Counted from the first letter of the stretch, positions 9,794 through 18,546 are shown. The stretch: DNA of 64,000 nt from Pseudoalteromonas phenolica (GCF_005876835.1 NZ_PPSW01000007.1:62001-126000), one strand, 5' to 3'. Made by a program: numbers and translations. The notes: generated by a model not told the origin, from the letters alone.

Positions 9794-10273
9794 CTAAACC
9801 TCCATTTTACTAATCACCACACCATTCTCATCGGCATACACCCAATCACATTCTGACACCTCTGCACCGAGAAAAGTAAGCGAGCTTAACACACTACCTA
9901 AACCTTGCTTTTTGGTTTTACGCGGAACGTGCCCTAGCGCCATGACACAAAATGGCAATGTTTTTAATATTTCTACATCGCGAACACAGCCGTTTACGAT
10001 AATGCCTGACCATTGGTTTTTAATGGCAGATATAGCCAAGTTATCACCAAGAAAAGCGAATGATTTAGAGCCTTGAGCATCAACAATTAAAACCTTATTG
10101 TCGCCAGGTTGTCTTAAACACTCGCCAACTAGGCTGTTATCTTCTGGGCAACGAATAATCACGGCTTGGCCTTTCATGTAGCGTGATTTGCCAAAGTGTG
10201 ACAAGCCATGCTCCATAACTTGTAAAGTATCGCCGTATTCGTCGTAAAGATCAGGGGTCGTAAAAACAGACAT
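9794..10273 (-). CDS. RraA-family protein
   Basis: A 159-residue protein of the RraA fold, about the length of E. coli RraA (161). RraA itself binds RNase E and lowers its activity; related members are 4-hydroxy-4-methyl-2-oxoglutarate aldolases or oxaloacetate decarboxylases. Visible features are PDLYDEYGDTLQVME at the start, VLIVDAQGSKSFAFLGDNLA around residues 62-81 and GIIVNGCVRDVEIL at about 89-102. The Arg-Asp pair in that last motif is the metal/substrate signature of the enzymatic branch, so an aldolase-like activity remains possible. Start ATG at 10273 behind GGA. Its 3' end is duplicated 481 bp downstream. Confidence 0.8.
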   Translation of the reverse strand: MSVFTTPDLYDEYGDTLQVMEHGLSHFGKSRYMKGQAVIIRCPEDNSLVGECLRQPGDNKVLIVDAQGSKSFAFLGDNLAISAIKNQWSGIIVNGCVRDVEILKTLPFCVMALGHVPRKTKKQGLGSVLSSLTFLGAEVSECDWVYADENGVVISKMEV

Positions 10274-10372
10274 TTATGATTCCAATTTAAGTCAAGATAG
10301 TACTTACTTAAGCAGTTAAAATTAAAAATTCACAATCTCTTAAGCAAATAACGGCTATTCATAGAATGCATA

Positions 10373-11176
10373 TTATTGGTGGGTGCAACGGGCTTCTAGC
10401 GAGAGTTCTTGCTCTGAAATTTGTGTGATAGTTTCTAGATAACGCTCTTTGATGGGTAAATCCAAGCCTTTTGAATAAATTTCGTCAATTGCACTTTGTA
10501 GTTGAGTAACCAATGTTTGAGGCACCCTCTTATTTAAAGCCAAATAATTTCCACCTAGTCGAGGATCATCTATATAGTAAGCTGGAACAACCTGCTCAGG
10601 TCGAAGTCGATAATTCTGAATGTGGAATTTCAAGCTATTCGCGGAGGCAATAAACAAATCGAGTTTGCCCTCAGTAAACGCTTTTATTTCTGCAAACTTT
10701 TCAGAAAAAAGAATGTAATTTATATGCTCTTTAAATCCCCACTGCTTGAGCACTTCTTCATATGCATCGCCTTTATGTAAAGCAACCGTGTAATTTGCCA
10801 ACTCTTCTTTGTTGTTTATTTGAATATCATCGCGTTCAGTAAGTTTATAAAAGCACCCAGGGCTTGAAATAAGTGGCCCAACCCATTGGAATTGCTGTTC
10901 ACGGCTTGGCAGCCTAGATGTGGACACTAGACCACTATGCTCATGTTTTAGGCTCAATGTCATCGCGCGCTTCCAAGGGTACAATGCAAACTTGCATGTT
11001 AAATTTGCCATTTTACAAGCCATAGCCACAATATCGGCATTCACGCCAACGACAACGCCTTTTTCTAGAAAGTTATAAGGTGGAAACTCTTCGGTATAGA
11101 TGGTGAGCGATTGCTCAGAACCAATAGCATAGGTCGAAGCAAACAGCAGAGCAATACAGCACCTTTTTAACTTCAT
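10373..11176 (-). CDS. Periplasmic solute-binding protein, family 3
   Basis: A second family-3 binding protein in the window, 267 residues. The signal peptide is MKLKRCCIALLFASTYAIGS. The domain opens with YTEEFPPYNFLEKGVVVGVN and contains LYPWKRAM, matching the same subfamily as the protein at 2926. I start at the ATG at 11176 rather than the TTG one codon earlier, because AAGGTG sits seven bases before it. There are no transporter partners. Conserved ligand-contacting positions (the Arg in STSRLPSREQQF) look intact, suggesting an amino-acid-like ligand. It is single and probably monocistronic. Confidence 0.87.
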   Translation of the reverse strand: MKLKRCCIALLFASTYAIGSEQSLTIYTEEFPPYNFLEKGVVVGVNADIVAMACKMANLTCKFALYPWKRAMTLSLKHEHSGLVSTSRLPSREQQFQWVGPLISSPGCFYKLTERDDIQINNKEELANYTVALHKGDAYEEVLKQWGFKEHINYILFSEKFAEIKAFTEGKLDLFIASANSLKFHIQNYRLRPEQVVPAYYIDDPRLGGNYLALNKRVPQTLVTQLQSAIDEIYSKGLDLPIKERYLETITQISEQELSLEARCTHQ

Positions 11177-11320
11177 CAAGCAACACCTTAGATAAAAATA
11201 AGAGTATGAAAAACTTATGTTTCAAGTTTATGTCTAAATTTAAGCATAGGAAGAAAATAGAGAATTGCCATTTCCTGAATGAATTATGGAAATGGCCGTT
11301 AAGTGAAATATAAAGGGTGT

Positions 11321-11995
11321 TTATAAGCTAAAGGTTTTGCCTACGGTAAACAAAATTGTCGAATCGCCATAGGTGTCGAGATCGGTGTCTTCATAACCCA
11401 AAGATAAGTCCCAGCCACTGACCGAGTAATTACCCGTCACTCGCCAATGTACGTAGTCATCGTCAGTTCCTTCCCAAGTCCATTTATCATCATCCATACT
11501 CATGGAGTAATCGATGCCGACATCAACCGAGAATGACTCGTTTACAGGGAAGTTATGAGTCAACATCACAATGCTATGGCCTGCACCTGTGCCAAAATAG
11601 TCCCATGCATACCAAAAATTAAGGTTAGTGTTACCGTAATTAAACTTTGCATAGGCTTCTGCATAGTTATAGCTAGAGCTCACATCAGCACCATGGTAGG
11701 TGTACTGCGCAATACCGACATCTAAATTAAGCACATCATTCAGAGCCGTGTAGTAACCTACATAACCATCAAACTCGATGTTGGTATCTTCGCCAAAATC
11801 GACATTTGAGCCCCAGACTCCTGCATACCACCCGATATCTCCCGCCCAATCAAAGCTTGCCTGAATGGCAGGGTCTTCTTGAGTTTGACTTACCCCATTA
11901 AACAAATAATCAGACACACCCGTCACTGTAACTGAGGTATCAGCCAAAGTCGGAAAAGCGCATAAACACAGTGTATATAAAATCGATTTTTTCAT
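11321..11995 (-). CDS. TorF-family putative porin (Gcw_chp family)
   Basis: Outer-membrane beta-barrel of the family annotated TorF (TIGR02001 / Gcw_chp). The open frame reaches 12061, but the ATG at 11995 begins a signal peptide (MKKSILYTLCLCAFPTLA) with GAG a few bases upstream, so the protein has 224 residues. The diagnostic opening SVTVTGVSDYLFNGVSQTQE and the run DPAIQASFDWAGDIGWYAGV are present. The rest is alternating strands with many Tyr, Trp and Asp, ending in VGKTFSL with a C-terminal hydrophobic residue. The transported solute is unknown; the family has been discussed in connection with small organic solutes. It is an isolated gene. Confidence 0.88.
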   Translation of the reverse strand: MKKSILYTLCLCAFPTLADTSVTVTGVSDYLFNGVSQTQEDPAIQASFDWAGDIGWYAGVWGSNVDFGEDTNIEFDGYVGYYTALNDVLNLDVGIAQYTYHGADVSSSYNYAEAYAKFNYGNTNLNFWYAWDYFGTGAGHSIVMLTHNFPVNESFSVDVGIDYSMSMDDDKWTWEGTDDDYVHWRVTGNYSVSGWDLSLGYEDTDLDTYGDSTILFTVGKTFSL

Positions 11996-12061
11996 TATTG
12001 AACTCTGAAATAATTTTCCTTTATGAAATGAGATTAGTACAAAAATGACTGCTGTAAACAA

Positions 12062-12374
12062 ATGAACAGACTATTTCTAAAACAGAAACACTTTACCTTT
12101 AAGTAACATTAAGCAATACCTTGTTGCTAATACCAAAATATCTACACTTTTAATGTGGTTCATACTTAACCCTGTTTTTTGTAAGGTTAATTGCATTTTA
12201 TGCGGTAAAAGTTTGGCACTGGTCTAGTGTTATAAGGCTAAACAAGATGCAGGTTGTTTGTGATGTAAAATCAAAACCTACTTAGTTGGAAAGATTTTTT
12301 AAGCAACTGTACGGACACTACAAAGGAGCTACGCGCAATCATAAAGCAGCCACATAACTGTGGGGGGTTTTAAG
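12062..12374 (+). other. Non-coding region upstream of the FG-GAP gene
   Basis: I find no convincing gene in this stretch. The 5' leader of the following gene must lie here. I looked for a cyclic-di-GMP riboswitch because related surface proteins sometimes have one, but saw no recognisable consensus. The sequence is AT-rich in its first half. Confidence 0.5.
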
Positions 12375-14426
12375 ATGCATCGTATTTCACTCAAACTGAG
12401 CATTTCTCTTGCATTGCTCGGGATCAGTTCTATTTCTTATGCTGCAGAGCATGAAATCAGTCTTACAGAGTACTTCAATCAAAATGTAGGTATTAACCCT
12501 ATTGGTACTTCATTTGATGCTGCCGACGTGAATGGCGACGGCTACTTAGACATCGCTTACTCAATTAATTATCAGGGTATTACCTATATTGGATTGAGTC
12601 GATCTGATGGTACATATTCAATCCGTCAAGTTGCTTGGTTTGGGGCTAACCCACGCTTTATGGACTATGACAATGATGGAGATTTAGATGTCGTGCATTA
12701 CTACGGCGCTATTAGTCCTCACCGTATCTTAGTACATATTAATCAGGGTAATGGAAGCTTTGCTGGCACCACATCTATACCTGTTTCTCAAACGCCTTTT
12801 GCTATCAGTGTTGCTGATATGGATGGCGATGGCGATACCGACATCATTTATGGTTCTGGTCGAGCTGGGTACAAAATATTTGCGCTTGAAAATACCGGGA
12901 ATGGTAACTACATAGAGCATACCTTAGTCACTGATGCGCGCTTCGACCACAGTAACTTCCAGCTTGCGGACTTTGACGGCGACGGCGACTTAGATATGTC
13001 AGTGGCTATCGGTCGCTGGTATACCCATGTTTCAACACCCATGGTGTGGAGAAATGAGGGTAACTGGACAATGAGCCCAGCTTACACAGAAGATACCGCT
13101 TCACAAATTTATGCCCATTATTACCATAGTTCTGGTGATGTCGACGGTGACGGTGATATTGATATTGTAATGACCGGCTATGAAGCTAATTCTAGAGTAT
13201 CTAACGCTTACATTTTTGAAAACGATGGTACAATGAGCTTTACCCGTAAAACGATGTTCGCTGAAGAGAACCGCTATTGGGAAGGGAATGTTTTAGCAGA
13301 CTTCGATGGTGACGGTGATTTAGACTTTGCAACCACAGACGGCGCTAATCGCAGTAGTTGGATAAACCCACCCGCCCTATTTTTAAACGATGGTAGCGGT
13401 AATTTTAGCTTTCATTGGAAAGCGCCAGATAGAGATGCTGTTAATTACCCGACTATCTCATGGCAAACTAAAATGTTCGCCTTTGATATGGAAGGTGATG
13501 GTGATTTAGAACTCATCACAGGTGGTTATTATCGAGGTTATTGGTATGGCTTTAATGAAGCACCCGTTTCTGTCGATAAAGACAGCGATGGCGATGGACT
13601 CTTAGACTCAGAAGAAGAAGCCCTTGGCTCTGATCCTAACAACCCAGATTCGGACGGTGATGGTATCAACGACGGAGATGAAGTCGCGCAAGGTTTAGAC
13701 CCTACTTCAACCGACTCTGATGGTGACGGCGTCGATGACGACCTTGATTTATTCCCAACCGACGGTAATGAAGCCTACGACTATGACGGTGATGGCATTG
13801 GTGATAATGCCGATACCGACGACGACAACGATGGTGTAGATGACAGCCAAGATGCTTTCCCATTCGATGCAACTGAATCTGTAGACACCGACGGTGATGG
13901 TGTGGGCAATAATGCTGATACCGATGACGACAATGATGGCGTTGATGATAGCAATGATGCCTTCCCACTTGATAGCACAGAAAGTGCAGACTTTGATGGT
14001 GATGGCATAGGTAACAATGCCGACACCGATGACGACAACGATGGCGTTGACGACAGCAATGACGCATTCCCATTTGATGCCACAGAATCAGCTGATTTTG
14101 ACGGCGACGGGGTAGGCGACAATGCTGACAACGATGACGACAATGACGGTGTAACCGATGATATAGACCAATACACAGGTATGGTTTCAGGTAATGTCGA
14201 TCTCGGCACCGGTGATACAGGTATAGCAGATAGAGTAAACAGTAATGGCGTACCGCTCAGCGTATTACTCGCCGATGGTATGAATGCTTGCTCAGCTACT
14301 GCGAAGAATCATGGTAAGTATGTAAGCTGCATGGCCAAAGTGCTTAACGCACTGAAAAAACAAGGACTCATCACCGATGAAGAAAAAGACCTGCTACAAA
14401 GCATGATAGCTTCGAATAAACGTTAA
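12375..14426 (+). CDS. Secreted FG-GAP (VCBS) and thrombospondin type-3 repeat protein
   Basis: Large secreted protein of 683 residues from the ATG at 12375, which follows GGGGGG; the frame is open from a GTG at 12360, but the signal peptide MHRISLKLSISLALLGISSISYAA fits the ATG. Residues about 45-395 contain repeated FG-GAP/VCBS blades with calcium-binding DxDGDGDxD motifs (for example ADMDGDGDTDIIYGSG), expected to form a seven-bladed propeller. From about 400 to 595 there are thrombospondin type-3 repeats (DSDGDGLLDSEEEALGSDP), including 35-residue, 105-bp units repeated almost exactly. A C-terminal helical segment of about 60 residues contains two Cys. It probably acts outside the cell in adhesion or polymer binding; no catalytic domain is seen. 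Confidence 0.88.
   Translation: MHRISLKLSISLALLGISSISYAAEHEISLTEYFNQNVGINPIGTSFDAADVNGDGYLDIAYSINYQGITYIGLSRSDGTYSIRQVAWFGANPRFMDYDNDGDLDVVHYYGAISPHRILVHINQGNGSFAGTTSIPVSQTPFAISVADMDGDGDTDIIYGSGRAGYKIFALENTGNGNYIEHTLVTDARFDHSNFQLADFDGDGDLDMSVAIGRWYTHVSTPMVWRNEGNWTMSPAYTEDTASQIYAHYYHSSGDVDGDGDIDIVMTGYEANSRVSNAYIFENDGTMSFTRKTMFAEENRYWEGNVLADFDGDGDLDFATTDGANRSSWINPPALFLNDGSGNFSFHWKAPDRDAVNYPTISWQTKMFAFDMEGDGDLELITGGYYRGYWYGFNEAPVSVDKDSDGDGLLDSEEEALGSDPNNPDSDGDGINDGDEVAQGLDPTSTDSDGDGVDDDLDLFPTDGNEAYDYDGDGIGDNADTDDDNDGVDDSQDAFPFDATESVDTDGDGVGNNADTDDDNDGVDDSNDAFPLDSTESADFDGDGIGNNADTDDDNDGVDDSNDAFPFDATESADFDGDGVGDNADNDDDNDGVTDDIDQYTGMVSGNVDLGTGDTGIADRVNSNGVPLSVLLADGMNACSATAKNHGKYVSCMAKVLNALKKQGLITDEEKDLLQSMIASNKR
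13790..14160. repeat. In-gene tandem repeats of about 105 bp (thrombospondin-3 units)
   Basis: Within the preceding gene the motif DGVDDSNDAFP recurs at a 105-bp spacing (for example 13935 and 14040), with high nucleotide identity between units. Such repeats can gain or lose copies by recombination, changing the length of the calcium-binding stalk. Confidence 0.8.
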
Positions 14427-14446
14427 AATTCTCCCTTCCCCAATCG

Positions 14447-14469
14447 CCCCGCTCGTCGGGGCATTTTTT
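14447..14469 (+). terminator. Probable terminator after the FG-GAP gene
   Basis: A short GC hairpin (CCCG CTCGT CGGG) is followed by CATTTTTTT about 20 bases after the stop codon. The stem is only four to five pairs, so efficiency is uncertain, but the position and T-run fit a rho-independent terminator. Confidence 0.6.
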
Positions 14470-14651
14470 TGTTTTGATTAAAGCGAATACATAGCAAAGT
14501 TCAACACGTACAAATAGCTCTCTACTAAATTTATTCGTTTTGTCGATCACACACAAAATGTCTTTTTTTGTCGCTTTTATGTTTTAACCGGCACCACTCA
14601 TCGCGTTAATATAAGTTTATTCCCTGAGTAGAGGCTTAAAGAACAAAATAT

Positions 14652-15602
14652 ATGACCATCAGACAAATCTATTTCATCGCCGATGGCTTTCAAGCCCTTG
14701 ACCTCTTTGGTCCACTTGATGCCTTTATGGAAACTAACAGCATCCAAGCCAACGCCTATCAGTGCAAACTGTTAGGGATCAGCAAACAGCCTGTGCAAAC
14801 CACTTACGGGCAGAGCGTGTCTGTCGATTACTCTCTAAGTGATGAGTTTGAGTATGACGATTTGATCATTTGTGGGGGCACAGGCATGCGTACCTTGCAA
14901 CTAACTGCAAAACAGCTCAATGCGCTTTCTGACATAGCTAAAAAAGCAAAACGTGTCTTTAGCATTTGCACCGGGGCGTTTATTCTCGCCAAACTCTTTG
15001 ATGATAAAGCCCTTACGATTACAACACATTGGCGTCATTGTGAGAGCCTAGCGAAGCAGAACCCAAATAAAACCGTCACGCCAGAGCCACTCTTTATTCG
15101 TGATGAAAAAATATGGTCATCAGCCGGTGTGCTGTCTGGTGTTGATTTAGCTCTCGCTATTATTCGCGAAGACTATAGCAATAGCATGGCTGCTAAAGTC
15201 GCTAAAGACTTGGTGGTGTATCTGCAACGAGCTGGCTCACAGCAGCAATATTCAGATATTTTAGCGCTACAATCCGGTGAAAGTTTAAAGCTCTCGCCAT
15301 TAATTGATTGGTTAAGTACGCAATTAGATAAATCTGTCACCGTCACCCGCATGGCTGAGTTTTGTAACTTGAGCGAGCGACAACTCACACGTTTATTTAA
15401 ACAGCACCTTAACTGCACACCCAGCCATTATTTTCGGGTACTCAAACTTAATCACGCCAGAGATTTACTCTGTGAAGAAAACATCAGCCTGCAATTTATC
15501 TCGCAAAAATTAGGCTTTAACAATTACGACAGTTTTCGTCGTGCTTTTATTAAGCAATTTGGCCTCTCACCTTCACAGTATGCTAAGGGCACTCACGCAT
15601 GA
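14652..15602 (+). CDS. GlxA-type AraC family transcriptional regulator
   Basis: A 316-residue regulator. Residues 1-175 form a DJ-1/PfpI-like domain (IYFIADGFQALDLFGPLDAF, then FSICTGAFILAKL with the Cys at the nucleophile elbow). Residues about 215-312 form an AraC-type double helix-turn-helix (VTRMAEFCNLSERQLTRLFK and ISLQFISQKLGFNNYDSFRR). Relatives activate catabolic or nitrogen genes in response to small molecules. Its stop codon overlaps the start of the S41 peptidase gene by four bases (ATGA), so the two are made together. The regulator may control its own operon, but no operator was identified. Confidence 0.92.
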   Translation: MTIRQIYFIADGFQALDLFGPLDAFMETNSIQANAYQCKLLGISKQPVQTTYGQSVSVDYSLSDEFEYDDLIICGGTGMRTLQLTAKQLNALSDIAKKAKRVFSICTGAFILAKLFDDKALTITTHWRHCESLAKQNPNKTVTPEPLFIRDEKIWSSAGVLSGVDLALAIIREDYSNSMAAKVAKDLVVYLQRAGSQQQYSDILALQSGESLKLSPLIDWLSTQLDKSVTVTRMAEFCNLSERQLTRLFKQHLNCTPSHYFRVLKLNHARDLLCEENISLQFISQKLGFNNYDSFRRAFIKQFGLSPSQYAKGTHA

Positions 15603-16834
15603 AATTAGTTTTTAGATTACTCGTTATCGCTTTGTGTAGCTTTGCCACCTATGCAGACACACTCTCAATTAAACAGCAGCAAGCTTGGCTAGAAGACATT
15701 AGCTTTTTTGAAAACCAAGTCAGAACCAAGCATATTGAACCGTTTCACACCCTTGCTGAGAGTGACTTTGCGAGACTTTTAAAAGAACTTAAACAAGACT
15801 TACCACTACTCAGTGAGCCTCAAGTAGAAGCGCGACTAATGGCAATAACGGGTGCCATTGGCGACGGACACACTAACTATTTTATGATGTCAGGGCCTCA
15901 CCAGCACTTTCCTGTTAGGTATAAATTCTTTGATAATAAATTACGCGTCATTGATACAACCAAGCCATATCAGCACCTTATCGGCGCTGAGCTCAAAACC
16001 ATTAATGGCTTAACCGTTGAAGCACTCTTTGAGTTAATCACACCTCTGTTGCCCGGCGTCGATAACCAATTTAGCGCCAAAACCCGCTTTGAATACTACT
16101 TAACGTTACATAAGCTCTTACTTGGTCTTGGCTTTGTAAAAGATAATGCTGTTGCAAATTTCGAATTTCAACTTAAAGGTAATTTGCTTATAGAACAAAT
16201 AGCGCCTATTGAGATGAGCGAATTTGCCAAACTCAGTTCCGCTTTTAAAAGTCACTCAGATAAATTAAATATGCTAGATATTGGCATGCCAGGTATAAGC
16301 CTAGGCTTGTTAAAAGATAAAAAAATCGCTTACTTTAATTTTAACGCCTACCCCAGTTTTGAGCAGGTAATTTCAGAGTGCCAAGCACTGCAAAAGCAAT
16401 TAAAGGCTGCTAAATCAAAATATCTGATTATCGATTTCAGAGGCAATGGCGGCGGCAGTTTTTACACTGGTTTGGCTTTTTCATCTTGTCTGTTACCTCT
16501 AGACCAATTTGATTGGAAAACAGGTGTGTTTGTTCTCACAGATGAACAAACTTTTTCTGCGGCAATGAGTAACACCGTACAGTTTAAACAAATTCTCAAT
16601 GCGCGTATTTTCGGCACGCCAACAGGTGGTGATCCAAACCAGTTCTCCGAAAGCTATCGCTTTGCTTTACCTAACTCGAAAAGAAAGTTAAGTGTATCAA
16701 AACGCTATTACCCGTTTCTTTTTGACAATACAGATGCTGTGTACCCTGATGTGTTGATTGAAACTTCATGGCTAGATTACCAGCAGGGCAACGACCCTGT
16801 GCTCTCAGCGGTACTGGCTGAAATTGAAAAATAG
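15599..16834 (+). CDS. Secreted S41 family peptidase
   Basis: Predicted periplasmic or secreted serine peptidase of family S41 (C-terminal-processing-peptidase fold), 411 residues. The signal peptide is about residues 1-19 (MKLVFRLLVIALCSFATYA). Visible S41 elements are ITGAIGDGHTNYFM (about 82-95), a strand-loop IDFRGNGGGSFYTGL near 280, and the nucleophile motif EQTFSAAMSN with Ser at residue 320. No PDZ domain is evident, as in many tricorn-core-like S41 enzymes of this bacterial group. It overlaps the GlxA-type regulator upstream, and the broken DUF1272 gene follows 10 bp after its stop, so the three form one transcript. The substrate is unknown. Confidence 0.88.
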   Translation: MKLVFRLLVIALCSFATYADTLSIKQQQAWLEDISFFENQVRTKHIEPFHTLAESDFARLLKELKQDLPLLSEPQVEARLMAITGAIGDGHTNYFMMSGPHQHFPVRYKFFDNKLRVIDTTKPYQHLIGAELKTINGLTVEALFELITPLLPGVDNQFSAKTRFEYYLTLHKLLLGLGFVKDNAVANFEFQLKGNLLIEQIAPIEMSEFAKLSSAFKSHSDKLNMLDIGMPGISLGLLKDKKIAYFNFNAYPSFEQVISECQALQKQLKAAKSKYLIIDFRGNGGGSFYTGLAFSSCLLPLDQFDWKTGVFVLTDEQTFSAAMSNTVQFKQILNARIFGTPTGGDPNQFSESYRFALPNSKRKLSVSKRYYPFLFDNTDAVYPDVLIETSWLDYQQGNDPVLSAVLAEIEK

Positions 16835-16844
16835 AGAACAACAC

Positions 16845-17033
16845 ATGCTCCAATTAAAACCCAATTGCGAATGATGCGATAAAGCTTTACCTGCCAATTC
16901 AACTGAGGCGATGATCTGCAGTTATGAATGCACTTTTTGTAGACACTGTGTAGAAATTGAATTTGATAATGTGTGTCCCAACTGCGGTGGCAACTTTGAA
17001 GCAAGGCCTATTCGCCCTGTAAAAGTTCGCTGA
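16845..17033 (+). pseudogene. DUF1272 zinc-finger protein gene with in-frame TGA at codon 10
   Basis: Translating from the ATG at 16845, ten bases after the peptidase stop, gives 62 codons that match the small DUF1272 zinc-binding family from end to end: MLQLKPNCE, then TGA (16872-16874), then CDKALPANSTEAMICSYECT, and a second cluster CPNCGG before RPIRPVKVR. The eight remaining Cys residues are all in place. The TGA falls just before the second Cys of the first pair, where family members as I recall them carry Cys or another residue such as Arg. A point mutation (for example CGA or TGC to TGA) is the simplest explanation. An internal ATG at 16911 could give a 40-residue product holding the distal Cys cluster. 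It is too short and interrupted to appear as a normal gene. Confidence 0.75.
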
Positions 17034-17099
17034 GCAAACAGAGTAAGGGCTAGCACAATCTTTTAATTTCACTGCAAGACATTGAGCTAATTTCTAATA

Positions 17100-17150
17100 T
17101 TGCGAGCAATGTATTTATAGTTACAATGGCAATAAATACATTGCTCGCAA
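17100..17150. repeat. Perfect 19-bp inverted repeat upstream of the DUF2252 gene
   Basis: TTGCGAGCAATGTATTTAT at 17100-17118 is exactly complementary to 17132-17150, with a 13-base spacer. There is no T-run after it, so it is not a standard terminator for upstream genes. It ends 40 bases before the DUF2252 start codon. It could be an operator, an RNA hairpin in the leader, or a small mobile palindrome. Confidence 0.7.
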
Positions 17151-17190
17151 AGTCATGAACTGTGAGTAAACGTTTATCAAAGGATTACTC

Positions 17191-18495
17191 ATGGACAGAC
17201 AAGAAACGCTGCTTCAATATTTCAAAGAGCATGATGGGTGCGCGCCTTCTTCTGAACTCTCAAAACACCAAAAAATGGCCAACAGCCCATTTCAATTTTT
17301 ACGTGGCTCAGCACCACTTATGTATCGTGATTTGGCAAGCCACATAATCACTTTGCCTGAGCCCTTAGAAAATATCCCGCTCACTACTATTATGGGCGAC
17401 TGTCATACCAGTAACTTTGGTTTTTTAAGTGAAGAAGGCTCTCATGGTGAAACCGTGGTGTTTACACCCAATGATTTCGATGACGCCTGCTTTGGCCATG
17501 CTAGTTGGGATTTATTCAGATTTTTAGTCAGCCTGCCACTGGCACATGCCGAAGCAGCTCAAATGCAGGCTGAGTCTGACTGCGAAAAACTCAAAGCAAA
17601 GCCCCTTGCTGATGAACAACAAATATATTCAGCACAACAAGCCTTTTTAAGTGCTTATATCGAAACTTGTCAGCGCTCATTAGAAAAGAAGAACGACAGC
17701 CAAACTGCACTTACTGAATTTTCAAAAGGTCATATTTTGCACAAACGCTGGCAGAAGGCGCTTACTAGGGTAGTCGGTGGCGAAGCCTTTATGACTAAAA
17801 GCACCTTGGCTAAAGAAGTCGATTTAGTGCAATGGCGTTTTAAGCAAAACCCTGAGAAGTTTATTCCTTTGCCTGATAACATCTATGAAAACCTGTATAT
17901 GCAATTCAGGCCTTTTATGGACGATGAAATACTCGACATAGTAATGCGTCATAACGCGGGCACAGGCTCGAATAATTTAGGTCGCTACTATGTTTTAGTA
18001 GGCCCAAGCCAGCCCCATGATGCAGCTAAAACACATATTGTTGAAATTAAACAGCAAAGAGAAGCAGCGCCAATTAAGTACTTTCCAAAGGTATCAGTAA
18101 ACAACCGACTCTCTGCGGCGCATTTAACAGTAAACTGCCAAAGGAAAATGCAGCGCCGACCCGACTTAATTCTCGATGATGCAATTTGGCAAGACAAACA
18201 TTGGTTACTTCGCTCTCGCCACCATGCCCGTGTTGGTATAGATTCAGAGCACTTTATGTTAGGTAAAAGAGCAGCAGAAAAAGGCGGCGTTATTCAGTAT
18301 GCGCTGAGCTGTGGTGAAGCGCTGGCACTCGCGCATATGCGAGGAGATCGCCGCTCTATAGACTTCCAAAAAGCTGTCGTTGCTTGCTTACCTAACCAAT
18401 TAAAGAGTTTAATTCGAACAGCAAATAATTACGTTGGGCAAGTTATTAATGACTTATTAATAATGAAAAACTTGATGGAAGACCCAAATAGTTAG
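17191..18495 (+). CDS. DUF2252 family protein
   Basis: A 434-residue cytoplasmic protein of the DUF2252 family, whose function is not established; the fold resembles aminoglycoside phosphotransferase/kinase-like proteins. Family hallmarks are FQFLRGSAPLMYRDLA (about 31-46), IMGDCHTSNFGFLSE (about 66-80), TPNDFDDACFGHASWDLFRF (about 92-111) and a Lys in HIVEIKQQREAAP around residue 285. The Asp and His/Asn residues in these motifs look like kinase-type catalytic or metal positions. Start ATG at 17191, seven bases after AAAGGA. It stands alone behind a strong inverted repeat and is followed by another long hairpin. Confidence 0.88.
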   Translation: MDRQETLLQYFKEHDGCAPSSELSKHQKMANSPFQFLRGSAPLMYRDLASHIITLPEPLENIPLTTIMGDCHTSNFGFLSEEGSHGETVVFTPNDFDDACFGHASWDLFRFLVSLPLAHAEAAQMQAESDCEKLKAKPLADEQQIYSAQQAFLSAYIETCQRSLEKKNDSQTALTEFSKGHILHKRWQKALTRVVGGEAFMTKSTLAKEVDLVQWRFKQNPEKFIPLPDNIYENLYMQFRPFMDDEILDIVMRHNAGTGSNNLGRYYVLVGPSQPHDAAKTHIVEIKQQREAAPIKYFPKVSVNNRLSAAHLTVNCQRKMQRRPDLILDDAIWQDKHWLLRSRHHARVGIDSEHFMLGKRAAEKGGVIQYALSCGEALALAHMRGDRRSIDFQKAVVACLPNQLKSLIRTANNYVGQVINDLLIMKNLMEDPNS

Positions 18496-18546
18496 GACTT
18501 TATAAAAATACAGCTATGTTTTATCACCGAAAATACTTCTTTTAAA

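Noticed and set aside
12062-12374. Cyclic-di-GMP riboswitch upstream of the FG-GAP protein gene
   Set aside because: The conserved sequence blocks of that riboswitch class are not seen.
13702-14209. Two long minus-strand frames rich in His/Arg or Ser/Pro
   Set aside because: They are antisense shadows of the thrombospondin-3 repeats, caused by the repetitive GAT/GAC codons.
16872-16920. Selenocysteine insertion element after the TGA of the DUF1272 gene
   Set aside because: Only a three-pair stem (GCC..GGC) can be drawn and no typical apical loop is present; a nonsense mutation is simpler.
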